A DNA stretch of 64,000 nucleotides from Mycobacterium decipiens (GCF_963853665.1 NZ_OY970459.1:4402001-4466000), one strand, 5' to 3'; numbered from the stretch's first letter, positions 1 through 7,998 are shown. Notes: a model not told the origin generated them from the letters alone. Numbers and translations: made by a program.

Positions 1-50
1 GCGGTAGTCGTGTCCAAGGACGGCCCCAAGGGCGTGCTTTGTTCGCTGCG

Positions 51-677
51 TCATTGGTGAACCACCCGCGCCTGCGGCATACCCGCGATTGACTGCGGCT
101 CGCCCTCCAGCCGGCGCAAGTAGCTTTCTACGATCTCGAGGGTTTCGGCATGGCCGCCGGACATGCCGAGCGCCTGTTCGAGCACCAGAAACCGCGACAG
201 GCTGGCCATGATTACCGTCCACACCACCGGCGGAAGATCGTCGTTGTCCACGCCGTAACGCTGCAGCGCAGCCGTCACGGCTTTGCCTTGTTCCTCGCGG
301 AACCGCTCTGCGTAGTAAGCGATTTCGGCGCGCATCTCCTTGCGATGATTCGCCAGAGCCATGAACTCCATCGAGATTCTGGCGAACGCGGGATCGCTGC
401 CGAATCTCCACAGCGCCCACAACGGTTGGGGCGAGTCCAGCGCCCGCGCCTGCACCTCGAGGCCTTCCTCGGCCCTGCGGCGGAAGACCTGAAGGAACAG
501 CTCGTCCATGGTGCGGAAGTAGTAGTGCACCAGCTGGGGTTTGAGCCCAGCTTTGTTGGCCAGCCGACGAGAAGTCACGGCCGCGTATCCCTCTTCGAGC
601 ATCAACTCTTCGGCCGCGTCCAGCAGCAGGCCGCGATTCTTCGCGTCCGGAGCTCCAATCCTGCGCGGCGATGCCAT
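51..677 (-). CDS. TetR/AcrR family transcriptional regulator
   Basis: A 208-residue TetR-type repressor. The N-terminal helix-turn-helix (about residues 10-57) ends in the typical VHYYFRTMDELF segment; the remainder is the variable ligand/dimerisation domain. I chose the ATG at 677 because a GAGGGG Shine-Dalgarno lies about 8 bases upstream; a TTG at 692 would add five residues. It is divergent from the P450 that starts at 863, so it probably controls that gene, and paired TGCTnAGCA palindromes lie between them. The family call is secure. The ligand is unknown and control of the P450 is inferred from position only. Confidence 0.85.
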   Translation of the reverse strand: MASPRRIGAPDAKNRGLLLDAAEELMLEEGYAAVTSRRLANKAGLKPQLVHYYFRTMDELFLQVFRRRAEEGLEVQARALDSPQPLWALWRFGSDPAFARISMEFMALANHRKEMRAEIAYYAERFREEQGKAVTAALQRYGVDNDDLPPVVWTVIMASLSRFLVLEQALGMSGGHAETLEIVESYLRRLEGEPQSIAGMPQARVVHQ

Positions 678-757
678 GCCGTTACCCCTCAACTGTCAGC
701 CACGCTGATCGTAGCCACGTCTGTCGCGTTGCGGCCTTGACCACGACATTACCGCCA

Positions 758-777
758 TGCTAAGCAGATGCTCAGCA
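758..777. promoter_or_regulatory. Possible operator: two adjacent TGCTnAGCA palindromes
   Basis: TGCTAAGCA (758-766) and TGCTCAGCA (769-777) are two 9-bp palindromes separated by 2 bases in the TetR/P450 divergent gap. A TTGACC box (737-742) lies 18 bases before TAAGCA, so the sites would overlap a P450 promoter. No binding data; assignment is inference. Confidence 0.3.
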
Positions 778-862
778 CACTGTCGGATTCGCGCCAGCCC
801 TCGCCGTCCACGCGCCATTCAGCCACCCTTCGGCACGGGCAGCTCCCGGAGGCATGCACGAC

Positions 863-2170
863 ATGACCACGTTCGATTACATCGACTTCTTCACCGATCC
901 GTCCTTGGTGCCCGACCCGCACCCCTACTTCGATTACCTACGTAACCAAAATCCGGTTCTCCGGCTGCCGCACTACGGGGTCGTCGCCGTCACCGGCTAC
1001 GAAGAAGCCACCGCGGTTTACCGGGACACCGACTCCTTCTCGAACTGCGTCGCACTGGGCGGACCATTCCCGCCGCTACCGTTTGTGCCCGAAGGCGATG
1101 ACATCAACCACCAGATCGAAGCCCACCGCCAGCGATTCCCGATGTTCGAGCACATGGTCACCATGGACCCCCCGGCGCACTCTCGGGCGAGATCGATTCT
1201 GAGCCGGCTGTTAACGCCAAGCCGACTCAAGCAGAACGAGGAGTTCATGTGGCATCTCGCCGACCGCCAGCTCGACGAGTTCCTGACCAACGGTGCGTGT
1301 GAGTTCATCAGCGAATACGCCAAACCCTTCGCCACTTTGGTGATCGCCGATCTGCTGGGCGTCCCCGAGAAGGACCGCAACGACTTCCGCGTCGTGCTCG
1401 GCGCCGATCGCCCCGGGCGGGTCGGCGCACTGGACCACGAATCGGTAGGCGTCAACCCGTTGCAGTGGCTCGACGACAAATTCTGCTCCTACATCGACGA
1501 CCGGCGCCGCGGCCCTCGCGAAGACGTGCTGACCGCCCTGGCGACCGCGAAATACCCGGACGGCTCCACACCCGAGGTCATCGAGGTGGTCCGCTCGGCC
1601 ACCTTCTTGTTCGCGGCCGGCCAGGAAACCACGGCCAAGCTACTGACCGCCGCCATGCGGGTCCTCGGCGACCGGCCCGATCTGCAGCAAAAGCTGCGTG
1701 ACGATCGCAGCCTGATCCCGAACTTCATCGAAGAATCGTTGCGGATGGACAGTCCGGTGAAGAGCGACTCTCGGCTGGCCCGCAAGCGAGCCACATTGGG
1801 CGGCCTCGACATACCCGCCGGCACCGTGGTGATGGTGCTACCGGGTGCGGCCAACCGTGATCCGCGTCGGTTCGAGAATCCGCACGAGTTTCGCCTCGAC
1901 CGCCCAAACGTCCGTGAGCACATGGCATTTGCCCGCGGAGTGCATTCCTGCCCAGGCGGACCGCTCGCCCGGGTAGAGGGTCGAGTTTCCCTCGAACGCA
2001 TCCTGGATCGCATGGCCGATATCGGTATCAACGAGGTCAAGCACGGCCCGACGCACGACCGCCGATACATCTATGAGCCGACCTACATACTGCGTGGCCT
2101 GAGCGAGCTCCACATCACGTTCACGCCGACGGGATTAGCGAACTACCCGATCGCCATGCCGACAAAGTAG
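863..2170 (+). CDS. Cytochrome P450
   Basis: A 435-residue soluble bacterial P450. Visible landmarks are the I-helix oxygen-activation segment AAGQETT (about 251-257), the K-helix ExxR (E291/R294), and the heme loop FARGVHSCPGG with thiolate Cys363. I start at ATG 863 because GGAGG at 848-852 is correctly spaced for it; ATG 854 would be too close. It is clearly related along its length to the second P450 at 38169-39440 (shared DDRRR-PR-DVLT, YPDGSTP/FPDGSTP, DRSLI-NFIEE and SPVK blocks), so the two are paralogues or close subfamily members. Unlike that copy it has no adjacent ferredoxin gene. The substrate is unknown; the neighbourhood suggests a lipid or isoprenoid. Confidence 0.93.
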   Translation: MTTFDYIDFFTDPSLVPDPHPYFDYLRNQNPVLRLPHYGVVAVTGYEEATAVYRDTDSFSNCVALGGPFPPLPFVPEGDDINHQIEAHRQRFPMFEHMVTMDPPAHSRARSILSRLLTPSRLKQNEEFMWHLADRQLDEFLTNGACEFISEYAKPFATLVIADLLGVPEKDRNDFRVVLGADRPGRVGALDHESVGVNPLQWLDDKFCSYIDDRRRGPREDVLTALATAKYPDGSTPEVIEVVRSATFLFAAGQETTAKLLTAAMRVLGDRPDLQQKLRDDRSLIPNFIEESLRMDSPVKSDSRLARKRATLGGLDIPAGTVVMVLPGAANRDPRRFENPHEFRLDRPNVREHMAFARGVHSCPGGPLARVEGRVSLERILDRMADIGINEVKHGPTHDRRYIYEPTYILRGLSELHITFTPTGLANYPIAMPTK

Positions 2171-2388
2171 CAGGCAAGCAGGCTCACGCCGACCAGCATG
2201 ACCCAGGCGTCCGTCAGGCGGCAGAGCAGGGCCGGAGCCTGTCTGATTTCCATGAATTCCCGAAAGATAATGCGCACCTTGATGACTGCGATCACGATCA
2301 CGCCCGACGTGACCACGGTACTGGATCGCAGCGATCGGTCGGCGGCGTGGTCAATCCAGAGATAGCCGAGCGTTAACGACGCCAACAC
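2143..2388 (-). CDS. Cytochrome c oxidase subunit IV-like small membrane protein
   Basis: A small membrane protein with a pattern typical of prokaryotic COX subunit IV (KVRIIFREFMEIRQAP followed by a final hydrophobic helix). With the GTG at 2388 it is 81 residues. The homologous first helix appears to begin further upstream (KRLLVVYLVLASLTLGYLW), because the same frame stays open back to the TGA that ends the subunit III gene at 2431. No ATG, GTG or TTG start exists in that extra stretch, so the true start is uncertain. Its tail overlaps the P450 3' end on the other strand by 28 bases. It is the last gene of the minus-strand membrane operon. Confidence 0.7.
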   Translation of the reverse strand: MLASLTLGYLWIDHAADRSLRSSTVVTSGVIVIAVIKVRIIFREFMEIRQAPALLCRLTDAWVMLVGVSLLACYFVGMAIG

Positions 2389-2430
2389 CAGATAGACGAC
2401 CAGCAGCCTTTTGTTGAATTCGATGTTCGA

Positions 2431-3015
2431 TCACCTCGCTACATAGAGCAACGCAAAAATAAGCACCCAGAGAAAGTCGACGGTATGCCAGTAGGTAGCA
2501 CATGTTTCGACGAGCTCCTGCGATCCCTGCGATCTCGGAGCCGGACTCCTGAGCTGGTGTACGGCAACACCGAGCACCACGACGCCGATGAGCAGGTGCA
2601 CGAAGTGGATCCCGGTGAGAAAGAAGTAGTAGGTAAAGAAGTCGTTGCTGGTAAAGCTGTTGCCCAGGCGGGCCTGCTCGACCCATTCGAACACCTTTGA
2701 ACCCCCGAACACCAGACCGAAGCACGCGGTTAGAAACACGTCCCTGAGCGCGGGGCGATATGCACCGGCACGAGCCGACTGCACGCATCGCGCCATCGAC
2801 CAGGAACTCACCAGCAAGACAAGGGTGTTGAGCACCCCGATGCGTAGGTCCAGTTGCGTCTGCGCTTGCAGGAAGAGTGCGGGACTTTGGGCTCGGTAGA
2901 ACAGATAGAAGCCGAAATACCCAGTGAAGACCAGCGTTTCAAAGAAGACGAATGCCCACATGTCCGGCTGCCCGGGCACGAACTTGGCAGGCGCGGCGGT
3001 GCCAAGGTGCGTCAT
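2431..3015 (-). CDS. Cytochrome c oxidase subunit III-like (COX3/NorE family) protein
   Basis: A 194-residue, about five-helix membrane protein of the heme-copper oxidase subunit III family: the early PDMWAFVFFETLVFTGYFGFYLFYR segment is broken by charged residues, then comes HFVHLLIGVVVL, and TYWHTVDFLWVLIFALLYV closes the protein. This is the short form, also called NorE-like. No catalytic subunit I or II gene lies nearby, so it may assist another oxidase or the membrane proteins encoded just upstream. The start overlaps the preceding stop by 4 bases (ATGA), which suggests translational coupling. The family call is firm; the partner is unknown. Confidence 0.88.
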   Translation of the reverse strand: MTHLGTAAPAKFVPGQPDMWAFVFFETLVFTGYFGFYLFYRAQSPALFLQAQTQLDLRIGVLNTLVLLVSSWSMARCVQSARAGAYRPALRDVFLTACFGLVFGGSKVFEWVEQARLGNSFTSNDFFTYYFFLTGIHFVHLLIGVVVLGVAVHQLRSPAPRSQGSQELVETCATYWHTVDFLWVLIFALLYVAR

Positions 3016-3851
3016 CGCGCCGCCTCCGCCGGTTCAGGTCGATCGTGCTGCCCCGTCGGGGCTAGATCGGGCAGAGGCCCATCGCGATAATCCTCGCGCT
3101 GGATCATCTTCCTCAGCAGAAGAATGAAAACGCCTGTGTAGATGCCGAATATCACCATGTTTAGCCACCACGCGATCTGGCCATTCCACGCCAGGACGCC
3201 CCGTCGAAAGATCCAGGCGGGTGACACCACTATCTCGGTAAGTGCGTTGCAGAGGTTCAGGTACCCGAACCACTTGGGGAATACCCGATTCTTGTCAATG
3301 AGAATCGCGAGCATCCACACCAGCGAGCCGATCAGAAAGACGCCCATGGTTCCCACGAACGACAAAAAGGCCAAATCGTAGAGCCAACTGATCAGCTCGG
3401 GATCGCGTTCGGGGCGAAGGGCTCCGGCGGTTAGCGCGATACACATCAGCAACATTCCGGGTACCGCACTCAGTGCGTACAGGACGAGGTAGGAGTATCC
3501 GAATGCACGGCTGACCGACATCCGCCGCATCGAGTACGCGATGAGCGCGTTGCTCATTGTTGTCATGCCGGTGATGACAAACATGATGGCGAATCCGATG
3601 AGTATCCCAAAGTGGTTGTCGTGGAACCACTGCACTATCCGCGGTGTGTCCCACGCGGGGTTCGGCGGGGGCTGGGTGCGAGTGAGCACGAAGAACACCA
3701 GAACGAAGAGGTTGTAGAAGGCGACCAGTGTCCACCACGCCAACCACAGCTCGCGCTTGGGATTGTGTCGGCAATGCCAGGCGATCCGGAACAGCCGCGG
3801 ACCCGTCGGCCGGTTGAGCGGGTGCGCCGTTTGTGTTGCCATCGTGCTCAT
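3012..3851 (-). CDS. Conserved multi-span membrane protein, second of a tandem pair
   Basis: A 279-residue integral membrane protein with about six or seven hydrophobic segments and hydrophilic ends. It shares the sequence ALRPERDPELISWLYDLAF with a matching FRPERNPEL...LNDLAW block in the upstream gene, so the two are tandem paralogues. The ATG at 3851 overlaps the upstream stop by 4 bases; a longer open frame to 4541 is only an out-of-frame extension across the neighbour. I do not recognise a named function. Linkage to COX III/IV-like genes suggests a respiratory or redox membrane complex. Confidence 0.8.
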   Translation of the reverse strand: MSTMATQTAHPLNRPTGPRLFRIAWHCRHNPKRELWLAWWTLVAFYNLFVLVFFVLTRTQPPPNPAWDTPRIVQWFHDNHFGILIGFAIMFVITGMTTMSNALIAYSMRRMSVSRAFGYSYLVLYALSAVPGMLLMCIALTAGALRPERDPELISWLYDLAFLSFVGTMGVFLIGSLVWMLAILIDKNRVFPKWFGYLNLCNALTEIVVSPAWIFRRGVLAWNGQIAWWLNMVIFGIYTGVFILLLRKMIQREDYRDGPLPDLAPTGQHDRPEPAEAAR

Positions 3852-4573
3852 GCGGTGACCGGCTGTTCGCCGCGTTGTCGGCACTGCGCGCGTTCCCGAT
3901 AGATGGCTTGGCCGATAACGACTCCCATCACGACGATCCACGCGGCGATGGAGGCGTTCTTCAGCCAGAAGGACAACGCACCATCCCACGCCATGGGGCC
4001 AGCCAACGCGATCCCGACGAATGCCGCGGGCACCAACGTGGCCGCGACAAGAAGATTGAAGTGCCCCACCCACCGTTTGAACACCGGTCGCGACGGATCG
4101 TCGAAGTAGATCGCAAGGGCGAGAATCACGCTTTGCCCGATGAGGAATGGGACCTGACTGGTAAAGGTAATCCACGCGAGATCGTTGAGCATCTGGGTGA
4201 GCTCCGGATTCCGTTCCGGGCGAAAGGCGGCCAGCAGCCAGAACACATTGGCGATGAGAAATAGGGTGGGACCGCCGGCGACGCAGCCGAGCATGCAGTA
4301 GGAAAAGATCGGCGTCCGATGAGCCATCCGGCGGATCTGCATCACGATCAGGATCAGCACCGGGATCAGGCCCACGCAGAACCAGTTGAACAGGATCATG
4401 CTGTAGCGGACGCCCGACTGGTTTTCCCGATAGAAGGCCGCAACCCGCTGCGCCGGCATGGTGGGTGACATCGGCGGCGAAAACCCCGGGAACAGTAGGA
4501 ACGCGGAGATCCAGATGATCACGACCACCGGCAAGGTCCACAACAGGATCAGCTCACCATCGGTTCGCCTCAT
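3848..4573 (-). CDS. Conserved multi-span membrane protein, first of a tandem pair
   Basis: A 241-residue membrane protein with about six hydrophobic helices, starting MRRTDGELILLWTLP. The mid-protein motif RPERNPELTQMLNDLAW matches the following gene, so the two are diverged duplicates that could form a heteromer. It is the first gene of a four-gene minus-strand operon (two membrane proteins, then COX III- and COX IV-like). The 160-bp gap to the divergent TetR gene holds two near-identical palindromes, so repression by that TetR is likely. No enzymatic motif is recognised. Confidence 0.8.
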   Translation of the reverse strand: MRRTDGELILLWTLPVVVIIWISAFLLFPGFSPPMSPTMPAQRVAAFYRENQSGVRYSMILFNWFCVGLIPVLILIVMQIRRMAHRTPIFSYCMLGCVAGGPTLFLIANVFWLLAAFRPERNPELTQMLNDLAWITFTSQVPFLIGQSVILALAIYFDDPSRPVFKRWVGHFNLLVAATLVPAAFVGIALAGPMAWDGALSFWLKNASIAAWIVVMGVVIGQAIYRERAQCRQRGEQPVTA

Positions 4574-4680
4574 CGCGCCCCGCGCAGCTCTCCCCCGAGG
4601 GCACCGTTCTCGCCGATGGCCGGCATCGGTGACTCCTTCCGGCTCACGCCAGGCCCTTGCCGAGGCGGGCGCGTACAGCG

Positions 4681-4702
4681 AAACTAGCCGATCGGCTAGT
4701 TT
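4681..4702. promoter_or_regulatory. Perfect 22-bp palindrome, likely TetR operator (site 1)
   Basis: The core CTAGCCGATCGGCTAG is flanked by AAA and TTT, giving perfect two-fold symmetry over 22 bp. It lies between the divergent membrane operon (start 4573) and the TetR gene (start 4734). The TetR product is the obvious ligand (inference). Confidence 0.75.
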
Positions 4703-4709
4703 GGGTCAA

Positions 4710-4723
4710 TAGCCGATCGGCTA
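4710..4723. promoter_or_regulatory. Perfect 14-bp palindrome, likely TetR operator (site 2)
   Basis: TAGCCGATCGGCTA repeats the core of site 1, with 25 bp between centres. It ends 10 bases before the GTG start of the TetR gene, so binding here should also block tetR transcription (autoregulation, inferred). Confidence 0.7.
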
Positions 4724-4733
4724 GGCTCTCGGT

Positions 4734-5351
4734 GTGGCATCCATGCGGGTTGGGCGACTGGGCCGCAGCCAATTCCGGTTCATCGCGCGCAGCCGCGCGC
4801 AGACGCGCATCTTGGACGCGGCACTGCGGTTGATCGCCGATCATGGAGTTGGCGGCACCTCGTTGCAGATGATCGCCGACGCCATCGGTGTCACCAAGGC
4901 GGCCGTCTATCACCAGTTCAAAACCAAGGAGCAAATCGTCGTCGCGCTCACCGAACGCGAACTCGGCGGGCTGGAAGAGGCGCTGGAATCCGCCGAAGCG
5001 CACGACCACGCGCCCCGGGCGCGCGACGTGCTGCTGCGCAGGGTCATCGACCTGGCCATTGAGCGTCGCGGCGCGGCGGCCACCCTGCAATTTGATCCGG
5101 TTGTGGTGCGGCTACTGGCCGAGCATGAACCCTTCCAGCAGTTCATCCAGCGGCTCTACGGCGTGCTGGTTGACGACGCCACCCAGGATGCGCGGGTGTC
5201 GGCGGCGATGCTCTCCGGTGCGATCGCGGTCGGGGTAATGCACCCACTCGTCGCCGACGTCGACGACGACACCTTGCGCTCACAGCTGCTCCGCATGACG
5301 CACCGGCTCATCCAACCGGCCGAGCCAGCCACGGCGCGTGGCAAGCGCTAG
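4734..5351 (+). CDS. TetR/AcrR family transcriptional regulator
   Basis: A 205-residue TetR regulator. The HTH occupies roughly residues 20-66 (TRILDAALRLIADHG through VYHQFKTKEQIV). The GTG start lies directly downstream of two perfect palindromes and no clear Shine-Dalgarno is visible, so the mRNA may be leaderless or nearly so. It is divergent from the membrane/COX operon and probably represses both that operon and itself. Its TAG stop overlaps the TAG of the convergent secreted-protein gene (bases 5348-5351 are shared). The ligand is unknown. Confidence 0.9.
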   Translation: MASMRVGRLGRSQFRFIARSRAQTRILDAALRLIADHGVGGTSLQMIADAIGVTKAAVYHQFKTKEQIVVALTERELGGLEEALESAEAHDHAPRARDVLLRRVIDLAIERRGAAATLQFDPVVVRLLAEHEPFQQFIQRLYGVLVDDATQDARVSAAMLSGAIAVGVMHPLVADVDDDTLRSQLLRMTHRLIQPAEPATARGKR

Positions 5352-5719
5352 GTGTCGCCGCGTGTCCAGAAAGTTCGGCCGCTTTGCGCTACGCAGGCAA
5401 GGAACAGACCATCGGGCGCTTGAGCGACGTAATTTGAGTACTTTTGACAGTCGGCGTTCTCTTCTTTAATTCCTGCCATCGGCGGTGACCGGAAGTATCG
5501 GGGCTCGTATCTGCGTGGTGAACCGCAGAACACCAAGCGTCCCCATTCCGTGACCCCGAAAACGTAATAGGTGGTGTTGTCGCACGGCGCGCCAAGAACG
5601 ACGCCGGGCTGAATCCCCGGCGTGCAGCCTGGGTAGTCGCACACAGTCGGCCCTGCTGCGGCGGGCGGCGCCAGCCACACCCCGGCGCCCAGCATTGCCG
5701 CTGCCACCGTGAAGCGCAC
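5348..5719 (-). CDS. Small secreted cysteine-rich protein, unknown function
   Basis: A 123-residue predicted exported protein. The N-terminus (MRFTVAAAMLGAGVWLAPPAAAG) is a signal peptide with likely cleavage after AAA near residue 22. The mature part has six cysteines (27, 32, 46, 65, 91, 109), fitting three disulfides. I placed the start at GTG 5719 because the signal peptide begins there; the frame is open further upstream but that part is not signal-like. It is convergent with tetR, and the two stop codons overlap. It looks like a small mycobacterial secreted hypothetical; I recognise no family name. Confidence 0.65.
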   Translation of the reverse strand: MRFTVAAAMLGAGVWLAPPAAAGPTVCDYPGCTPGIQPGVVLGAPCDNTTYYVFGVTEWGRLVFCGSPRRYEPRYFRSPPMAGIKEENADCQKYSNYVAQAPDGLFLACVAQSGRTFWTRGDT

Positions 5720-5961
5720 GCAATTACTTTGGCACAGCTGAGGCCCCGTGAAAAGGGCACCCCGAAAAGGCGGCGAAAGAAGGATCTCCGCTTGGCACGC
5801 AATGCACCGACCGAATAGCCGGCAGTCATCTATCCGCCTGGCGAGCCGTCTTTTGCGCGGCTTGTGCGTGAAATTGGATAATTCGGAAGCTGCCCATTGG
5901 CGTCGCCGGGCGATGATAATGTGAACCTCCTGCACGTATCCGCAGCGACCGGGGAGGTCGA
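5720..5961. other. Divergent intergenic region without a gene
   Basis: 242 bases separate the secreted-protein start from the Mce-associated gene. The stretch must hold both promoters, but I see no convincing -10/-35 pair or strong inverted repeat. Confidence 0.4.
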
Positions 5962-6726
5962 ATGTCGTCGCGGGAGTCCACCTCCGTGGCCGCAGCGCAG
6001 GATGCGGCCGCTCGCGCCCAAGAGCGTGCCGAGGCGGCAAGGGCGCGTGCGACCCGTCTCCGCAAGCAAGCCGAAGTGGGGGTGCCAACCGCCGGCGACG
6101 GGCCGGCCCGCATCGTCGCCAGGCTGAAGCCTGATCGCCCGGCTCCTCAACGGGCCGTTCCGGCCCGCATCGTCGCCAGGCTGAAGCCTGATCGCCCGGC
6201 TCCTCAGCGGGCCGTTCCGGCCCGCATCGTCGCCAGGCTGAAGCATCCGGGACGGAAAGCGGTGATCGTTGTCGCCGTGACCGTGTTCAGTTTGACCTCA
6301 CTCGTGGTGAGCGGCCTTATGCTCTGGCAGCACCACACCATCATGAACGAACGGCAGCGCGCGCAAGAGTTCGCCGCCGCGGCCCGCCACGGCGTCGTGA
6401 TCTTGATGTCGATTGACGCCAACCACGCAAAGCAAGACTTCCAACGCATCATTGACGCTTCCACGGGCCAGCTCAAGAACCAGCTGGAGGTCACTGCACT
6501 CGCCCTTGCTGAGGGCGTGGAACAGTCGAAGGTCAGCACCAAGGTCACGGTGGACGCCGTCGCTGTTATGTCGATGGCCAGGAATTCGGCAGTTGTCCTC
6601 GTTGCCGCGAAATCCGAACGCAGCAGCCCGGATTACACGAAGCAGGCCGACCCGTGGCGGATCCTTGTCCATCTCGACCGGGACGGTGACCAGCTCAAGA
6701 TGTCGAAAGTCGAATTCCTACCATGA
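5962..6726 (+). CDS. Mce-associated membrane protein with tandem N-terminal repeats
   Basis: A 254-residue protein of the Mce-associated type: a charged Ala/Arg-rich cytoplasmic N-terminus (about 1-95), one membrane helix (about 100-122, VIVVAVTVFSLTSLVVSGLM) and an extracytoplasmic NTF2-like domain. Residues about 48-95 consist of two full and one partial copy of a 19-residue unit beginning PARIVARLKPDRPAPQ. GGGGAGG-like ribosome binding sequence precedes ATG 5962. The next gene overlaps by 4 bases (ATGA). Related proteins accompany mce operons and are thought to stabilise or assist the importer; the divergently placed mce operon at 8-17.6 kb fits that role. Confidence 0.82.
   Translation: MSSRESTSVAAAQDAAARAQERAEAARARATRLRKQAEVGVPTAGDGPARIVARLKPDRPAPQRAVPARIVARLKPDRPAPQRAVPARIVARLKHPGRKAVIVVAVTVFSLTSLVVSGLMLWQHHTIMNERQRAQEFAAAARHGVVILMSIDANHAKQDFQRIIDASTGQLKNQLEVTALALAEGVEQSKVSTKVTVDAVAVMSMARNSAVVLVAAKSERSSPDYTKQADPWRILVHLDRDGDQLKMSKVEFLP
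6103..6246 (+). repeat. 57-bp in-frame tandem repeat (2 full copies plus a partial third)
   Basis: Copies start at 6103, 6160 and 6217, all with CCGGCCCGCATCGTCGCCAG. The first two differ by very few bases and the third stops after about 28 bases. Each unit encodes 19 residues, so copy-number change keeps the frame. The near-identity points to recent duplication. Confidence 0.92.
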
Positions 6727-7319
6727 CGGCCGACCAAGAGTCGTCACTGAACGACATGGGTGCACCACATGCTTGCGAGACGCGAGCACGTCGCGGCGTA
6801 GTCGCCGTTATCAGGCGCGGGGCCCGCCGGTGTGTGGCAAAGTGGCGTCCAATCCTTTTGGCGGTGTTGCTTATTGCGGCAACGGGGCTTCCCGCCAGCG
6901 TGTACTGCTTCGTGTACCGTCCGGACCAGCTGATCAATGCCACGGCGGCACAGCACGCGATCAAGGCGGCTTCCGATGGCGCGGTGGCGATCCTGTCCTA
7001 CTCCCCCGACAACCTGAATCGCGATTTCGCCAACGCCAAGTCGCATCTGACGGGCGAATTTCTGGACCATTACGGCAAGTTCACCGAAAGGATCGTCGCG
7101 CCCATAGCGCAGGAGAAGCACATCGCGACGCACGCCAGCGTGGCTCGGGCCGCCCTGTCGGAGTTGCACCCGGAGTCGGCCGTGGTACTCGTATTCGTCA
7201 ATCAGCGGACCGAAAGCAAAGAAAAGCCCGATCCGGTCATTACCGCCGGCAGCATCCTGGTCACGCTGAGGAAGGTGAACGGATCCTGGCTCATCTCGAA
7301 GTTCGATCCCTTGCTATGA
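6723..7319 (+). CDS. Mce-associated membrane protein
   Basis: A 198-residue protein with a basic cytoplasmic N-terminus, one membrane helix around residues 42-62 (PILLAVLLIAATGLPASVYCF), and an extracytoplasmic domain (INATAAQHAIKAASDGAVAILSYSPDN and onward) typical of Mce-associated proteins. It is translationally coupled to the preceding paralogue through ATGA and shares the same overall plan (AAxxGxVxILSxxxxNxxxDF). The pair probably works with the nearby yrbE/mce importer. The family call is well supported; the exact role is inferred. Confidence 0.82.
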   Translation: MTADQESSLNDMGAPHACETRARRGVVAVIRRGARRCVAKWRPILLAVLLIAATGLPASVYCFVYRPDQLINATAAQHAIKAASDGAVAILSYSPDNLNRDFANAKSHLTGEFLDHYGKFTERIVAPIAQEKHIATHASVARAALSELHPESAVVLVFVNQRTESKEKPDPVITAGSILVTLRKVNGSWLISKFDPLL

Positions 7320-7374
7320 CCGCTGCGACGTTCGGCTCGAATCGGTATACCTGATCGGCCGAAGCCGGTGTTAT

Positions 7375-7387
7375 TGTCAAAGTGACA
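7375..7387. promoter_or_regulatory. Short inverted repeat upstream of the secreted-protein gene
   Basis: TGTCAaagTGACA is a perfect 5-3-5 inverted repeat 67 bases before ATG 7454. It may be an operator or part of the promoter; no further support. Confidence 0.25.
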
Positions 7388-7453
7388 GAATGCCGATACC
7401 GGTGCTAAATCCGCGTCCGCAAAGTCGAGTCAATACGCGTCGAGGAGCACACG

Positions 7454-7972
7454 ATGCGTTCAGTTGGAACTATCGCTACCGTAATGTTGGTGACTGCCAC
7501 GGCATTCAGCGGTCTGGGCCCCGCCTCCTCGGCACGAGCATCCAAGGATGACGTCGCGATCAACGGGACCTACCGCGCCACCTCCATCGGCCAATATGCC
7601 AAGACGCGCGAGACTTACCACGACGAGGCCACCGTCGTCAGCACCTGGACGATCCGCTCCACCTGCACCACAACGCAGGACTGCACCGGCACGGTGACCA
7701 GCGACCAAGGATGGAGCGCACCGCTATACATGCACGACGGGACCATGTGGTATGTCAAACACGAGGTGCCAAACTGGGAGCGATGTGAGGATGGCACCGC
7801 TTTCACCGGGCAGCAGACATTCACTTTCTATGCGGTGGACTCGAACGGTCTACCCCAAACCGGATCACCGACCCTGGCGGGTAAGGACAGGACGGTCGGC
7901 CCCAGCGGCGCCTGCGGCCAAAACCAGTGGCTTACCGTCGAGATGCCGTTCCGGCTCGACAAGATAGGGTGA
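7454..7972 (+). CDS. Secreted protein of unknown function
   Basis: A 172-residue exported protein. The N-terminal signal peptide runs to about residue 29 (IATVMLVTATAFSGLGPASSARA). The mature domain begins with INGTYRATSIGQYAKTRE, and contains paired cysteines in CTTTQDC and two later single cysteines. This layout matches small secreted proteins often encoded beside mycobacterial mce loci, but I cannot name the family. GAGGAG at 7442-7447 is well spaced from the ATG. It converges with the mceF end at 8022. Confidence 0.72.
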   Translation: MRSVGTIATVMLVTATAFSGLGPASSARASKDDVAINGTYRATSIGQYAKTRETYHDEATVVSTWTIRSTCTTTQDCTGTVTSDQGWSAPLYMHDGTMWYVKHEVPNWERCEDGTAFTGQQTFTFYAVDSNGLPQTGSPTLAGKDRTVGPSGACGQNQWLTVEMPFRLDKIG

Positions 7973-7998
7973 TTGGGCCCCAACCACACAACAGCCCG

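Noticed and set aside
1..60. Open frame at the left edge ending in TGA at 58-60 (AVVVSKDGPKGVLCSLRHW).
   Set aside because: Could be the 3' end of an upstream gene, but only 19 codons are visible, and they overlap the TetR 3' end; no family can be inferred.
3852..4541. A continuous minus-strand frame that would extend the 279-residue membrane protein to 509 residues.
   Set aside because: The added part is Arg/His/Gly-rich shadow sequence of the upstream paralogue, and an ATGA junction gives a normal start at 3851.
5720..6088. Upstream extension of the secreted-protein frame to 6088.
   Set aside because: The extra residues are not signal-like and would overlap the divergent Mce-associated gene; the signal peptide begins at 5719.
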